Below are positions 7,558 through 16,489 of a DNA stretch of 18,026 nucleotides, in pieces. The stretch spans positions 1 to 18,026 of the forward strand of contig JAEWKY010000023.1 in assembly GCA_023457615.1 (NCBI GenBank), written 5' to 3'. A program made the position numbers and the translations under genes. The DNA comes from Actinomycetes bacterium (GTDB taxonomy: Bacteria; Actinomycetota; Actinomycetes; Actinomycetales; Microbacteriaceae). The notes below the pieces were generated by a model. That model ran no database searches. It saw only the letters and a list, made by a program, of their open reading frames with translations, and was not told the origin of the DNA. Each line of letters opens with the position of its first letter. Positions within the stretch are counted from its first letter, which is position 1.

Positions 7558-8583
7558 CTACAGGTCGTCGTCGGTGCGCGCGCCGAACACGATCTCGTCC
7601 CAGGACGGCATCGACTGCCGACCCTTGGACGGACGCTTGCCCTGGGGCCCCGTGCCGTTGCGGTCGCGCGCGGTCGGCTTCGTGCGCATCGAGTCGACCG
7701 GCTCGTCGCCCGGGGCGTCGAGGGGCACGTCGATGAGACGCACGGTGCCCGTGGACGGGTGGGCCGCGAGCGACTCCTCGTGCTCGGGGTCCATCGGATC
7801 GCGCTCGCCCCGCCGCTTGCGCAGGGCCTCGAGCAGGTCGGCGGTCTGGTTCTTCTTGACCGGCAGCGGCTCGGCCTCGCCGACGCGGCCGTAGGGCACG
7901 GGCTCCAGCAGGGGGCCGGTCTCGTCGGCCGCGGGCGCGACGGCGAACGCGCCGCTGTCGAAGCGCGCGGACTCCGCCTGCTCGCCGAGCGGCACGGCCC
8001 GCAGCCGCGGCACGAGGTTGGCGGGCAGGTCGCCCTGCTGCGAGAGCGAGATCGCCTCCTGGTTGAGGGGCGCGAGCGTCGACTTCTTCGGCTCGAACGA
8101 CCAGCGGGCGTCGTGCTCGATGGTCTCGGCGACGAAGGTGAGCTTCACGACCCAGCCCCCGCCGTCCTCCTTCCACGACGCCCAGCGCTCGCCGATGGCA
8201 TGGGCGTCGGCGAGACGACGGCGGATCACGGAGCCGAACGTGGCGCCACCGCCGAGCGGATCGGTGTCGGCGGCGAGCTGCACGGGAACCCCGAGCGCCG
8301 ACTCGATGACGAACTCGCGCTCGGCGAGCACGGGACCCTCGAAGCGCTGCACGTACTCGAGCGCCACGCCGGTGATGGCGGCCACGTCCTCGGCGGACAT
8401 CCCGGCGCGGATGTGCGCCTGGATCTCACGGGGCGAGAGCTTGCGGGCGTCGCCGGCGGATGGAGACGACTGGCGCAGTCGCGACTGCAGCACGTCGTCG
8501 ATCGCGACGCGGTAGCGGGTGCCTTCCTCGGAGGCGACGAGCAGCGAACCGCTCTCCACGCCGATGACCTTGAGTTCCTGCAT
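7558..8583 (-). CDS. sepH: SepH-like septation protein (DUF3071)
   Basis: The 341-residue product begins MQELKVIGVESGSLLVASEE, the characteristic opening of actinobacterial SepH proteins. In Streptomyces and mycobacteria these bind FtsZ and promote its assembly at division sites. A helix-turn-helix lies at about residues 51-80 (LSPREIQAHIRAGMSAEDVA, then ITGVALEYVQRFEGPVLAE). A second conserved region with WASWKEDGGGWVVKLTF follows around 145-165, then a long, charged, low-complexity linker and tail. I chose ATG 8583 over the longer open frame reaching 8679 because a strong AGGAGGGGG ribosome binding site lies 3-4 nt upstream and homology starts at this Met. The gene is divergent from the DUF4193 gene across 189 bp. 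Confidence 0.9.
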   Translation of the reverse strand: MQELKVIGVESGSLLVASEEGTRYRVAIDDVLQSRLRQSSPSAGDARKLSPREIQAHIRAGMSAEDVAAITGVALEYVQRFEGPVLAEREFVIESALGVPVQLAADTDPLGGGATFGSVIRRRLADAHAIGERWASWKEDGGGWVVKLTFVAETIEHDARWSFEPKKSTLAPLNQEAISLSQQGDLPANLVPRLRAVPLGEQAESARFDSGAFAVAPAADETGPLLEPVPYGRVGEAEPLPVKKNQTADLLEALRKRRGERDPMDPEHEESLAAHPSTGTVRLIDVPLDAPGDEPVDSMRTKPTARDRNGTGPQGKRPSKGRQSMPSWDEIVFGARTDDDL

Positions 8584-8772
8584 GGGCCCCCTCCTCTCCG
8601 GGTCAGGATGCCACGGCCGGTCGCCGTTTCCGGGGAATAACACGGGCGTGCCGGAAGTTGTCCGGGACGCGGCGAACACCGGATCGGCGGCGGTTTGCGA
8701 ATCCAGGTTCGATCATGCAAACTGACGCCGCCGAATCGAGCACCACGGCAGCAACACACGAGATGGATGGGC
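8584..8772. promoter_or_regulatory. Divergent promoter region between sepH and the DUF4193 gene
   Basis: This 189-bp gap must carry start signals for both genes. On the plus strand TTGCGA (8695-8700), a 17-bp spacer and CAAACT (8718-8723) form a plausible -35/-10 pair for the DUF4193 gene, with a leader of about 45 nt. The same stretch is flanked by TTTGC (8694-8698) and GCAAA (8717-8721), an inverted repeat. A small stem CCGGA/TCCGG lies at 8651-8665. On the minus strand TGTTAT (complement of 8637-8642) is the best -10 for sepH, with a weak GGACA-containing -35. All are by-eye matches. Confidence 0.35.
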
Positions 8773-9063
8773 ATGGCAACCGACTACGACGCACCGCGCA
8801 AGACCGACGAGGACACGGAGTCGATCCAGGCCCTCCAGGAGCGCACGCCCGACAAGCTGTCGGGAGTCGTCGACGTCGATGACGCCTCCGCGGACGGGTT
8901 CGAGCTCGGCGGGGCGGATCTCTCCGACCTCGATCTCGACGTCGTCGTGCTGCCGCCGCAGGAGGACGAGTTCACGTGCGTGAACTGCTTCCTCGTGAAG
9001 CACCAGTCGCAGTTCGACCACGACACCAAGCTCGGCCCGATGTGCAAGGACTGCTCGGCCTGA
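8773..9063 (+). CDS. DUF4193 domain protein, acidic with zinc-ribbon CxxC pair
   Basis: The 96-residue protein belongs to the actinobacterial DUF4193 family, whose M. tuberculosis member is, as I recall, Rv2699c. The N-terminal two thirds is hydrophilic and strongly acidic, with runs of Asp/Glu between residues 34 and 66. The C-terminus carries Cys69-x-x-Cys72 and Cys91-x-x-Cys94, a probable zinc ribbon, and ends two residues after the last Cys. No enzyme motif or membrane segment is present and the function is unknown. I chose ATG 8773 because MATDYDAPRKTDEDTE is the family-like start. An ATG 6 nt upstream and an open frame back to 8695 are possible alternatives. The ribosome binding site is weak (GATGG). 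The stop is 7 bp from the stop of the convergent DUF3093 gene. Confidence 0.85.
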   Translation: MATDYDAPRKTDEDTESIQALQERTPDKLSGVVDVDDASADGFELGGADLSDLDLDVVVLPPQEDEFTCVNCFLVKHQSQFDHDTKLGPMCKDCSA

Positions 9064-9070
9064 GCCGACC

Positions 9071-9541
9071 CTAGGGGTTGAGCGCCGCCGCGAGCTCGTC
9101 CGGGCGCCGCGTGGACACGAGCCAGTAGGGCGTCGGGTCGTCGGGGTCGGTGAGCTCGACGCGCACGACGCCCGAGAGCCACGGGCGCAGCAGCAGCCAG
9201 GCGCGTGCGTCGAGCCGCGTGCCGCGCTCCGCGAAGGCCTCCGCTCCGGTGTGCGCCGTCACCGCGCCGATGAAGCGACGCTCGATCCGCGCGCGACCCG
9301 CGCGCAGCGTGCCCTCGGCGACCTCGACGACGGGGGTGGTGACGAGGAGCGTCACGACGATCGCGCCGTAGAGGGCCGCCGCCACCACGTAGCCCGCGAT
9401 CACCGAGATCGGCAGGAAGACGAGCAGGCTCGCGGGGATCGCGAGAGCCGTCGCGACGAAGACCCACCAGGCAGGCCAGAGTCTCTCCCGATAGGTCGCG
9501 AGTCTCTCCCGATGGGTCGCGGGCGGCTCTCGGTGCTGCAT
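9071..9541 (-). CDS. DUF3093 family membrane protein
   Basis: The 156-residue protein belongs to the DUF3093 family found next to dut in many actinobacteria. Family members typically begin close to the YRERLWPAWW motif, here at residues 17-26. Two transmembrane helices follow (about 24-44 and 46-68), then a cytoplasmic domain resembling a small PH-like beta domain. That domain ends with a VELTDPDDPTPYWLVSTRRP stretch and a DELAAALNP tail. The N-terminus is odd: before the motif there are two further copies of a seven-residue unit (HREPPAT, HRERLAT), from a 21-bp tandem duplication. An internal start is possible, but the ATG at 9541 is the only good candidate seen. The gene is divergent from dut with 32 bp between starts. 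Function is unknown. Confidence 0.85.
   Translation of the reverse strand: MQHREPPATHRERLATYRERLWPAWWVFVATALAIPASLLVFLPISVIAGYVVAAALYGAIVVTLLVTTPVVEVAEGTLRAGRARIERRFIGAVTAHTGAEAFAERGTRLDARAWLLLRPWLSGVVRVELTDPDDPTPYWLVSTRRPDELAAALNP
9479..9520. repeat. 21-bp tandem direct repeat, two near-identical copies
   Basis: Copies at 9479-9499 and 9500-9520 differ at a single base (A at 9493, G at 9514). They lie in frame in the 5' end of the DUF3093 gene and encode two heptapeptides. A third, more diverged unit follows immediately toward the start codon (9521-9535), so the coding sequence shows three heptad copies. Confidence 0.9.
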
Positions 9542-9561
9542 CCCCCCATTCGACCATGGAC

Positions 9562-9573
9562 TAGCCTCGTGGG
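9562..9573 (+). promoter_or_regulatory. -10 box for leaderless dut
   Basis: TAGCCT at 9562-9567 is followed by 6 nt and then the dut GTG at 9574. With the usual 6-7 nt between -10 and transcription start, the mRNA would begin at the start codon. No AGGAG-like sequence precedes the GTG. The -35 is not recognisable. The box lies in the 32-bp divergent gap shared with the DUF3093 gene. Confidence 0.5.
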
Positions 9574-10041
9574 GTGACCGAGTCCCTCGAGGTGCTGTAC
9601 ACGGGCGCCCTCCCGGTCTACGCCCACCCCGGCGACGCGGGCGCCGACCTCGTCTCGACGGAGGACGTGGTGCTCGCCCCCGGGGAGCGCGCGACCGTGC
9701 CGACGGGCCTGTCGATCGCGCTGCCGAACGGCTGCGTCGGCTTCGTGGTGCCGCGCAGCGGGCTCGCGATGCGGCACGGCATCACGATCGTCAACTCGCC
9801 GGGCACGGTGGATGCCGGCTACCGCGGCGAGATCCGCGTCACGCTGCTCAACACCGACGCGCGCGAGCCGTACGCGATCTCCGCCGGCGACCGCATCGCG
9901 CAGCTCATCGTCCTGCAGCTGCCGAAGGTGAGGTTCGTCGAGGTCGAGCGGCTGCCCGGCAGCGAGCGCGGCGAGGGCGGATTCGGTTCGACCGGCTACC
10001 GACAGGGCCCCACCGGCTCCCGACAGGAGGCATCCTCGTGA
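9574..10041 (+). CDS. dut: Deoxyuridine 5'-triphosphate nucleotidohydrolase (dUTPase)
   Basis: The enzyme hydrolyses dUTP to dUMP and pyrophosphate, which keeps uracil out of DNA and supplies dTMP synthesis. All five trimeric dUTPase motifs are visible in the 155-residue chain: motif 1 DAGADL at 21-26; motif 2 PRSGLA at 60-65; motif 3 NSPGTVDAGYRGE at 74-86, with catalytic Asp80 and uracil-stacking Tyr83; motif 4 GDRIAQL at 105-111; and motif 5 RGEGGFGSTG at 132-141, the arm over the triphosphate. The length is normal for the family. About 14 residues after motif 5 form a tail that contains a duplicated heptad. GTG 9574 is the start, apparently leaderless. The stop overlaps the GTG of the DUF3710 gene (GTGA), so the two are translationally coupled. 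Confidence 0.97.
   Translation: MTESLEVLYTGALPVYAHPGDAGADLVSTEDVVLAPGERATVPTGLSIALPNGCVGFVVPRSGLAMRHGITIVNSPGTVDAGYRGEIRVTLLNTDAREPYAISAGDRIAQLIVLQLPKVRFVEVERLPGSERGEGGFGSTGYRQGPTGSRQEASS
9991..10027. repeat. 16-bp direct repeat with 21-bp period at the dut 3' end
   Basis: Segments 9991-10006 and 10012-10027 are identical except for one base (A versus C at their eighth position) and are offset by exactly 21 bp. They encode the TGYRQGP and TGSRQEA heptads at the dUTPase C-terminus. The second copy runs into the AGGAGG ribosome binding site of the next gene. Confidence 0.85.
10025..10030 (+). promoter_or_regulatory. Strong Shine-Dalgarno of the DUF3710 gene
   Basis: AGGAGG at 10025-10030 lies inside the dut coding sequence, 7 nt before the GTG at 10038. 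It fixes the DUF3710 start and shows reinitiation or coupled translation from dut. Confidence 0.8.
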
Positions 10042-10664
10042 GCGACATCGAGCATCCCAAGTCCGCGCCGGACGATCGCGCCACGGCGGGCCCGTTCGAC
10101 GAGTCGGAGGCCAACCCGGTGCGGCCCTACGTCGACCTCGGGGGCATCAAGCTTCTCCCGCGCCCCGAGCTCGCGGTGCGGCTCGAGGTCGAGGAGGGAA
10201 ACAAGCGCGTCGTCGCGGTGGCCCTCGACTACGCGGGCTCGACGCTGCAGCTGCAGCCGTTCGCGGCGCCGCGCTCGAGCGGGCTGTGGCACGAGATCCG
10301 CGCGCAGATCGTGCAGCAGATCGAGAAGCAGGGCGGTCGCACGCAGGAGGCTCCAGGCCCGTTCGGCCCGGAGCTGCGCGCCGAGCTCCCCGCCCCGAAC
10401 GGTCAGGGCCTGCGCATCGCGCGCTTCGTCGGCGTCGACGGACCGCGCTGGTTCCTCCGCGGCGTCATCAGCGGCGAGGCGGCCGTCAACCCGGAGGCCG
10501 CGGCGCGCGTCGAGGACCTCCTCCGCAGCATCGTCGTCGTGCGGGGCTCGACCCCGATGCCGCCGCGCGACCTCATCCCGCTGCACGTGCCGGGCTCGGT
10601 GCAGGGAGCGAGCCCGACCGGGTCGACGCCCGTGACGCCCTCCGGCCCCGTGACGTCGGTCTGA
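10038..10664 (+). CDS. DUF3710 family protein
   Basis: The 208-residue protein belongs to DUF3710, a family encoded immediately after dut in many actinobacteria. It has an acidic, flexible N-terminus (about 1-28). A folded core follows, starting at RPYVDLGGIKLLP (about 29-41) and running to about 175, with alternating beta-like segments, the conserved-looking GLRIARFVGVDGPRWFLRGV stretch near 124-143, and LLRSIVVVRG. The tail is rich in Pro, Gly, Ser and Thr. No signal peptide, membrane segment or catalytic motif is evident, and the function is unknown. The GTG start has an excellent AGGAGG and overlaps the dut stop by 4 bases. The TGA stop shares one base with the ATG of the DUF3159 gene, so dut, this gene and the next form one operon. 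Confidence 0.87.
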   Translation: MSDIEHPKSAPDDRATAGPFDESEANPVRPYVDLGGIKLLPRPELAVRLEVEEGNKRVVAVALDYAGSTLQLQPFAAPRSSGLWHEIRAQIVQQIEKQGGRTQEAPGPFGPELRAELPAPNGQGLRIARFVGVDGPRWFLRGVISGEAAVNPEAAARVEDLLRSIVVVRGSTPMPPRDLIPLHVPGSVQGASPTGSTPVTPSGPVTSV

Positions 10665-11395
10665 TGGCCACCGACCGACCCGCCGCGGAGCGGCCCGACG
10701 ACGACGCGGTCCCGACCTTTCGCGAGGCGATGGCGGCGGCGGCGCAGCGCTCGGGCCTCGGGCGGGTGAAGCCGGGGGAGACGCCCACGGCGGGCGCGCT
10801 CCTCTCGGCCATCGGCGGCATCCGCGGACTCGTCGAGTCGATCCTCCCGGGCCTCGGATTCCTCGTGACCTACACGATCACGAAGGAGCTGCTGCCGTCG
10901 GTGCTCGCGCCGCTCGCGGTCTCCGCCGTGTTCGTCGTGCTCCGGCTCGTGACGCGGCAGTCGGTGACGACCGCGCTCGCGGGGGCGGTCGGCATCGGCA
11001 TCTCCGCCGCCCTCGCCCTGTTCACGGGCAACGCGAACGACAACTTCGTGCCCGGGTTCTTCATCAACGGCGCCGTGCTGCTCGTGATGCTCGTGAGCCT
11101 CGCCCTGCGCCGCCCGTTCGTCGGGGTGATCGTCGGCCTCCTGCTGGGCGACGACGACTGGCGCAAGGATCCCGCGAAGCTGCGGGTCGCCGCGATCGCG
11201 ACGATCCTCTGGGCGACGCTCTCGGCGCTGCGTCTCGCGGTGCAGGTCCCGCTCTACTTCGCGTCGACCGCCGACGCCCTCGCGGCGACGAAGCTCATCA
11301 TGGGCGTGCCGCTCTACGCCGGTCTGCTCTGGGTGACCTGGCTGCTCGTGCGCACGGCGTGGCGCGCCCGTGAGGAGCCGGACGACGGTCGCTGA
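10664..11395 (+). CDS. DUF3159 family integral membrane protein
   Basis: The 243-residue protein matches the actinobacterial DUF3159 family. A hydrophilic N-terminus of about 42 residues precedes five or six transmembrane helices, at roughly 57-75, 79-97, 103-121, 132-162, 174-196 and 210-231. The family-like GDDDWRKDPAKLR loop lies near 162-174, and the C-terminus is short and charged. Function is unknown; there are no transporter signature motifs that I recognise. ATG 10664 overlaps the DUF3710 stop by one base and has no independent Shine-Dalgarno, so translation is probably coupled. It is the last gene of the dut operon. The next gene, acnA, is 147 bp away behind its own control region. 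Confidence 0.85.
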   Translation: MATDRPAAERPDDDAVPTFREAMAAAAQRSGLGRVKPGETPTAGALLSAIGGIRGLVESILPGLGFLVTYTITKELLPSVLAPLAVSAVFVVLRLVTRQSVTTALAGAVGIGISAALALFTGNANDNFVPGFFINGAVLLVMLVSLALRRPFVGVIVGLLLGDDDWRKDPAKLRVAAIATILWATLSALRLAVQVPLYFASTADALAATKLIMGVPLYAGLLWVTWLLVRTAWRAREEPDDGR

Positions 11396-11403
11396 GGGTG
11401 CTA

Positions 11404-11429
11404 GATTTATCTTGATGTCAAGATAAATC
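11404..11429. promoter_or_regulatory. Perfect 12-bp inverted repeat, candidate operator upstream of acnA
   Basis: GATTTATCTTGA (11404-11415) and TCAAGATAAATC (11418-11429) are exact reverse complements separated by TG. The block is strikingly AT-rich in an otherwise GC-rich window. It could form a hairpin, extended by GGGTG/CACCC outside the arms, but no T-tract follows, which argues against a terminator. The dyad layout resembles MarR-family operators such as Bacillus MhqR (TATCTCGA...TCGAGATA). A -10-like TAGATT (11402-11407) overlaps the left arm, so a bound repressor would cover that promoter. The regulator is not in the window. Confidence 0.65.
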
Positions 11430-11456
11430 ACCCCCGCCGACCGGGCCCCAGGGGCT

Positions 11457-11540
11457 TAGGCTTGGCTTACTGGCAGCGGTGCCGTACCGCGGTCAGGATG
11501 GGTGCCAGGGGGGCGCGTCGACGCCCTGCACGAGGAGACG
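11457..11540 (+). promoter_or_regulatory. acnA promoter (TAGGCT), leader and ribosome binding site
   Basis: TAGGCT at 11457-11462 is a good actinobacterial -10, implying transcription from about 11469 and a leader of roughly 74 nt. The -35 region is not recognisable. CGAGGAGA at 11531-11538 places a GAGGAG ribosome binding site a few nt before the acnA ATG at 11543. With this promoter the inverted repeat would sit at about -40 to -65. With the alternative TAGATT promoter at 11402 it would cover the start site. Confidence 0.45.
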
Positions 11541-11542
11541 CC

Positions 11543-14375
<2,833 letters not shown>

Positions 14376-14377
<2 letters not shown>

Positions 14378-14396
14378 GGTTCTGAGAGTCAACCTC
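14376..14396. terminator. Hairpin spanning the acnA stop codon
   Basis: GAGGTT (14376-14381, starting inside the TGA) pairs perfectly with AACCTC (14391-14396) around a 9-nt loop. There is no T-tract, so it may be a weak terminator or mRNA 3'-end stabiliser. dxs starts only 37 nt further on with its own promoter. Confidence 0.3.
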
Positions 14397-14420
14397 CAGG
14401 TGGATGCGGAATCCCCTCGG

Positions 14421-14432
14421 TAGGCTCCAGAT
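14421..14432 (+). promoter_or_regulatory. -10 box for leaderless dxs
   Basis: TAGGCT at 14421-14426 is followed by 6 nt and then the dxs ATG at 14433. No Shine-Dalgarno precedes the ATG, so the transcript is predicted to begin at the start codon. The arrangement is the same as for dut in this window. Confidence 0.5.
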
Positions 14433-16376
14433 ATGAGCCTGCTCGAGGGGATCCACGGCCCGCGCGACCTCGACCGCCTGAGCAAGCAGGAGCTCGCCGA
14501 GCTCGCCGCCGAGATCCGCCGCTTCCTCGTGACCGAGGTCTCGAAGACGGGCGGCCACCTCGGCCCGAACCTCGGCGTCGTCGAACTCACGATGGCCATC
14601 CACCGGGTGTTCGACTCCCCGCGCGACGCCGTCGTCTGGGACACGGGCCACCAGAGCTACGTGCACAAGCTGCTCACGGGGCGTCAGGACTTCAGCCGCC
14701 TGCGCATGAAGGGCGGCCTCGCCGGCTACCCGCAGCGCCGCGAGAGCGACCACGACATCGTCGAGTCGTCGCACGCGTCGAGCTCGCTGTCGTGGGCCGA
14801 CGGCATCTCCCGCGCCTTCACGATGACCGGCCAGTCCGACCGCCACGTCGTCGCGGTCGTGGGCGACGGGGCGCTCACGGGCGGCATGACCTGGGAGGCT
14901 CTCAACAACATCTCCGACGACAACTCACGCCGCCTCGTGATCGTCGTCAACGACAACGGCCGCTCCTACGCGCCGACGATCGGCGGGATGGCGCGGTTCC
15001 TCAACGACGTGCGCACGCGTCGCTCCTACCGCAGCCTGCATCGCACGAGCCGCGCCGTCTTCCAGCGCCTCGGACCCGTCGGTCGCGCCGTCTACCGCGG
15101 CACCCGCGGCGCGGTGCACGGCTTCCTCTCGCGCTTCACGAACAACGAGGCGCTCTACTCGAACCTCGACATCAAGTACCTCGGTCCCGTGCACGGCCAC
15201 GACCTCGCGGCGCTCGAGGAGACGCTCACGCAGGCGCGGGACTACAACGCCCCCGTGATCGTGCACGTCATCACCGAGAAGGGCCACGGCTACGGGCCCG
15301 CGGTCGCCGACGTGGCCGACCAGTTCCACGCCGTCGGCCAGATCGACCCCGAGACCGGCGAGCCGATGGAGGCGCCGTCGCGCCCCTCGTGGACGAGCGT
15401 GTTCGCCGACGAGATCGTCGACATCGCCGACGCCGACCCGCGCGTCGTGGGCATCACGGCGGCGATGCTGCGACCCACGGGGCTCCACCGCTTCGCGGAG
15501 AAGCACCCCGAGCGCGTCTTCGACGTCGGCATCGCCGAGCAGCACGCGGTCACCTCCGCGGCGGGACTCGCCTTCGGCGGCCTGCATCCCGTGGTCGCGC
15601 TCTACGCGACCTTCGTCAACCGCGCCTTCGACCAGGTGCTCATGGATGTCGCGCTGCACCGGGCGGGCGTCACCTTCGTGCTCGACCGGGCCGGCGTGAC
15701 GGGCCCCGACGGGCCGAGCCACCACGGCATGTGGGACCTCGCGATCCTCCAGGCGGTGCCGCACATCCGCATCGCCGCGCCGCGCGACTCGACGCGCCTG
15801 CGCGAGGAGCTGCGCGAGGCCGTCGCGGTCGACGACGCCCCGACGGTGCTGCGCTTCTCGAAGGGCAGCGTCGGGAGCGAGCTGGAGGCCGTGCGCCGCA
15901 CCGCGGACGGCGTCGACGTGCTCCGCGAGGCCGCGCACCGGGACGTGCTCGTCGTGACCGTCGGCCCGATGGCGAAGCTCGGGCTGCAGGTCGCCGAGCG
16001 GCTCGCCGCGCAGGGGATCGGAGCGACGGTCGTCGACCCGCGCTGGGTCGTGCCCGTGCCCGGCTCGATCATCGAGCTCGCCCGCGACTACCGCCTCGTC
16101 GTGTCGATCGAGGACGGCATCCGCGTCGGCGGCATCGGCACGCGCATCCGCCAGGATCTGCGCGCGGCCGGCGTCGACACGGCCGTCGACGAGCTGGGCC
16201 TGCCCGACGAGTTCCTCGATCACGGGGACCGCGCGGAGATCCTCGCCGAGGTGGGCCTCTCGGATCAGAGGATCGCGCGCGACATCGTCGCGCAGGTGCT
16301 CGGCACGCGCATCCCGGTCGCGCGCCCGCTGCCCGACGAGGAGCCGGCGCGCTCGGACTCGTCGATCCGGGAATAG
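14433..16376 (+). CDS. dxs: 1-deoxy-D-xylulose-5-phosphate synthase
   Basis: The enzyme condenses pyruvate and glyceraldehyde 3-phosphate with thiamine diphosphate, the first step of the MEP isoprenoid pathway. The 647-residue length is normal. The N-terminal ThDP domain shows the substrate-site motifs GGHLGPNLG and WDTGHQSYVHK. The cofactor/magnesium motif starts at Gly144-Asp145-Gly146 (GDGALTGGMTWEALN) and ends at Asn173-Asp174-Asn175. The middle pyrimidine-binding domain has FDVGIAEQHAV with catalytic Glu369 (E. coli Glu370), followed by the DRAGVTGPDGPSHHG motif. A C-terminal transketolase-like domain ends near residue 620, with a short acidic tail. It lies 55 bp after acnA. The -10 at 14421 and the absence of a ribosome binding site suggest independent, leaderless expression. 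Confidence 0.97.
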   Translation: MSLLEGIHGPRDLDRLSKQELAELAAEIRRFLVTEVSKTGGHLGPNLGVVELTMAIHRVFDSPRDAVVWDTGHQSYVHKLLTGRQDFSRLRMKGGLAGYPQRRESDHDIVESSHASSSLSWADGISRAFTMTGQSDRHVVAVVGDGALTGGMTWEALNNISDDNSRRLVIVVNDNGRSYAPTIGGMARFLNDVRTRRSYRSLHRTSRAVFQRLGPVGRAVYRGTRGAVHGFLSRFTNNEALYSNLDIKYLGPVHGHDLAALEETLTQARDYNAPVIVHVITEKGHGYGPAVADVADQFHAVGQIDPETGEPMEAPSRPSWTSVFADEIVDIADADPRVVGITAAMLRPTGLHRFAEKHPERVFDVGIAEQHAVTSAAGLAFGGLHPVVALYATFVNRAFDQVLMDVALHRAGVTFVLDRAGVTGPDGPSHHGMWDLAILQAVPHIRIAAPRDSTRLREELREAVAVDDAPTVLRFSKGSVGSELEAVRRTADGVDVLREAAHRDVLVVTVGPMAKLGLQVAERLAAQGIGATVVDPRWVVPVPGSIIELARDYRLVVSIEDGIRVGGIGTRIRQDLRAAGVDTAVDELGLPDEFLDHGDRAEILAEVGLSDQRIARDIVAQVLGTRIPVARPLPDEEPARSDSSIRE

Positions 16377-16445
16377 TCCCGCCCTCGGTGCCGGTTGTTC
16401 ACTCTCGGCGCAACGCGCCCGGCGGGTCGCGTCGGCGGTCCGCGC

Positions 16446-16485
16446 TAGCTTGAGAGTCCGGGCGTTCGCCCGACCACCACGGAGG
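16446..16485 (+). promoter_or_regulatory. Promoter, 5' leader hairpin and ribosome binding site of the MFS gene
   Basis: TAGCTT at 16446-16451 is a plausible -10. Just downstream, CGGGCG (16459-16464) and CGCCCG (16467-16472) form a perfect 6-bp inverted repeat. As RNA this would be a 5-bp stem with a GUUC loop at the very 5' end of the transcript. GGAGG at 16481-16485 is a strong Shine-Dalgarno 4 nt before the ATG at 16490. The 113-bp gap after dxs shows no other clear element. Confidence 0.45.
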
Positions 16486-16489
16486 AATT

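Noticed and set aside
8584..8679. N-terminal extension of SepH to an upstream start
   Set aside because: The extension has no family similarity, and the strong AGGAGGGGG site lies directly before the MQELKV start at 8583.
8694..8721. tRNA T-arm-like GGTTCGATC and inverted TTTGC/GCAAA upstream of the DUF4193 gene
   Set aside because: No acceptor, D-arm or anticodon structure fits around it. The repeat more likely belongs to the promoter region.
11462..11542. N-terminal extension of aconitase to a TTG at 11462
   Set aside because: The extra residues are Arg-rich and unlike aconitase, they overlap the proposed promoter, and a GAGGAG site supports ATG 11543.
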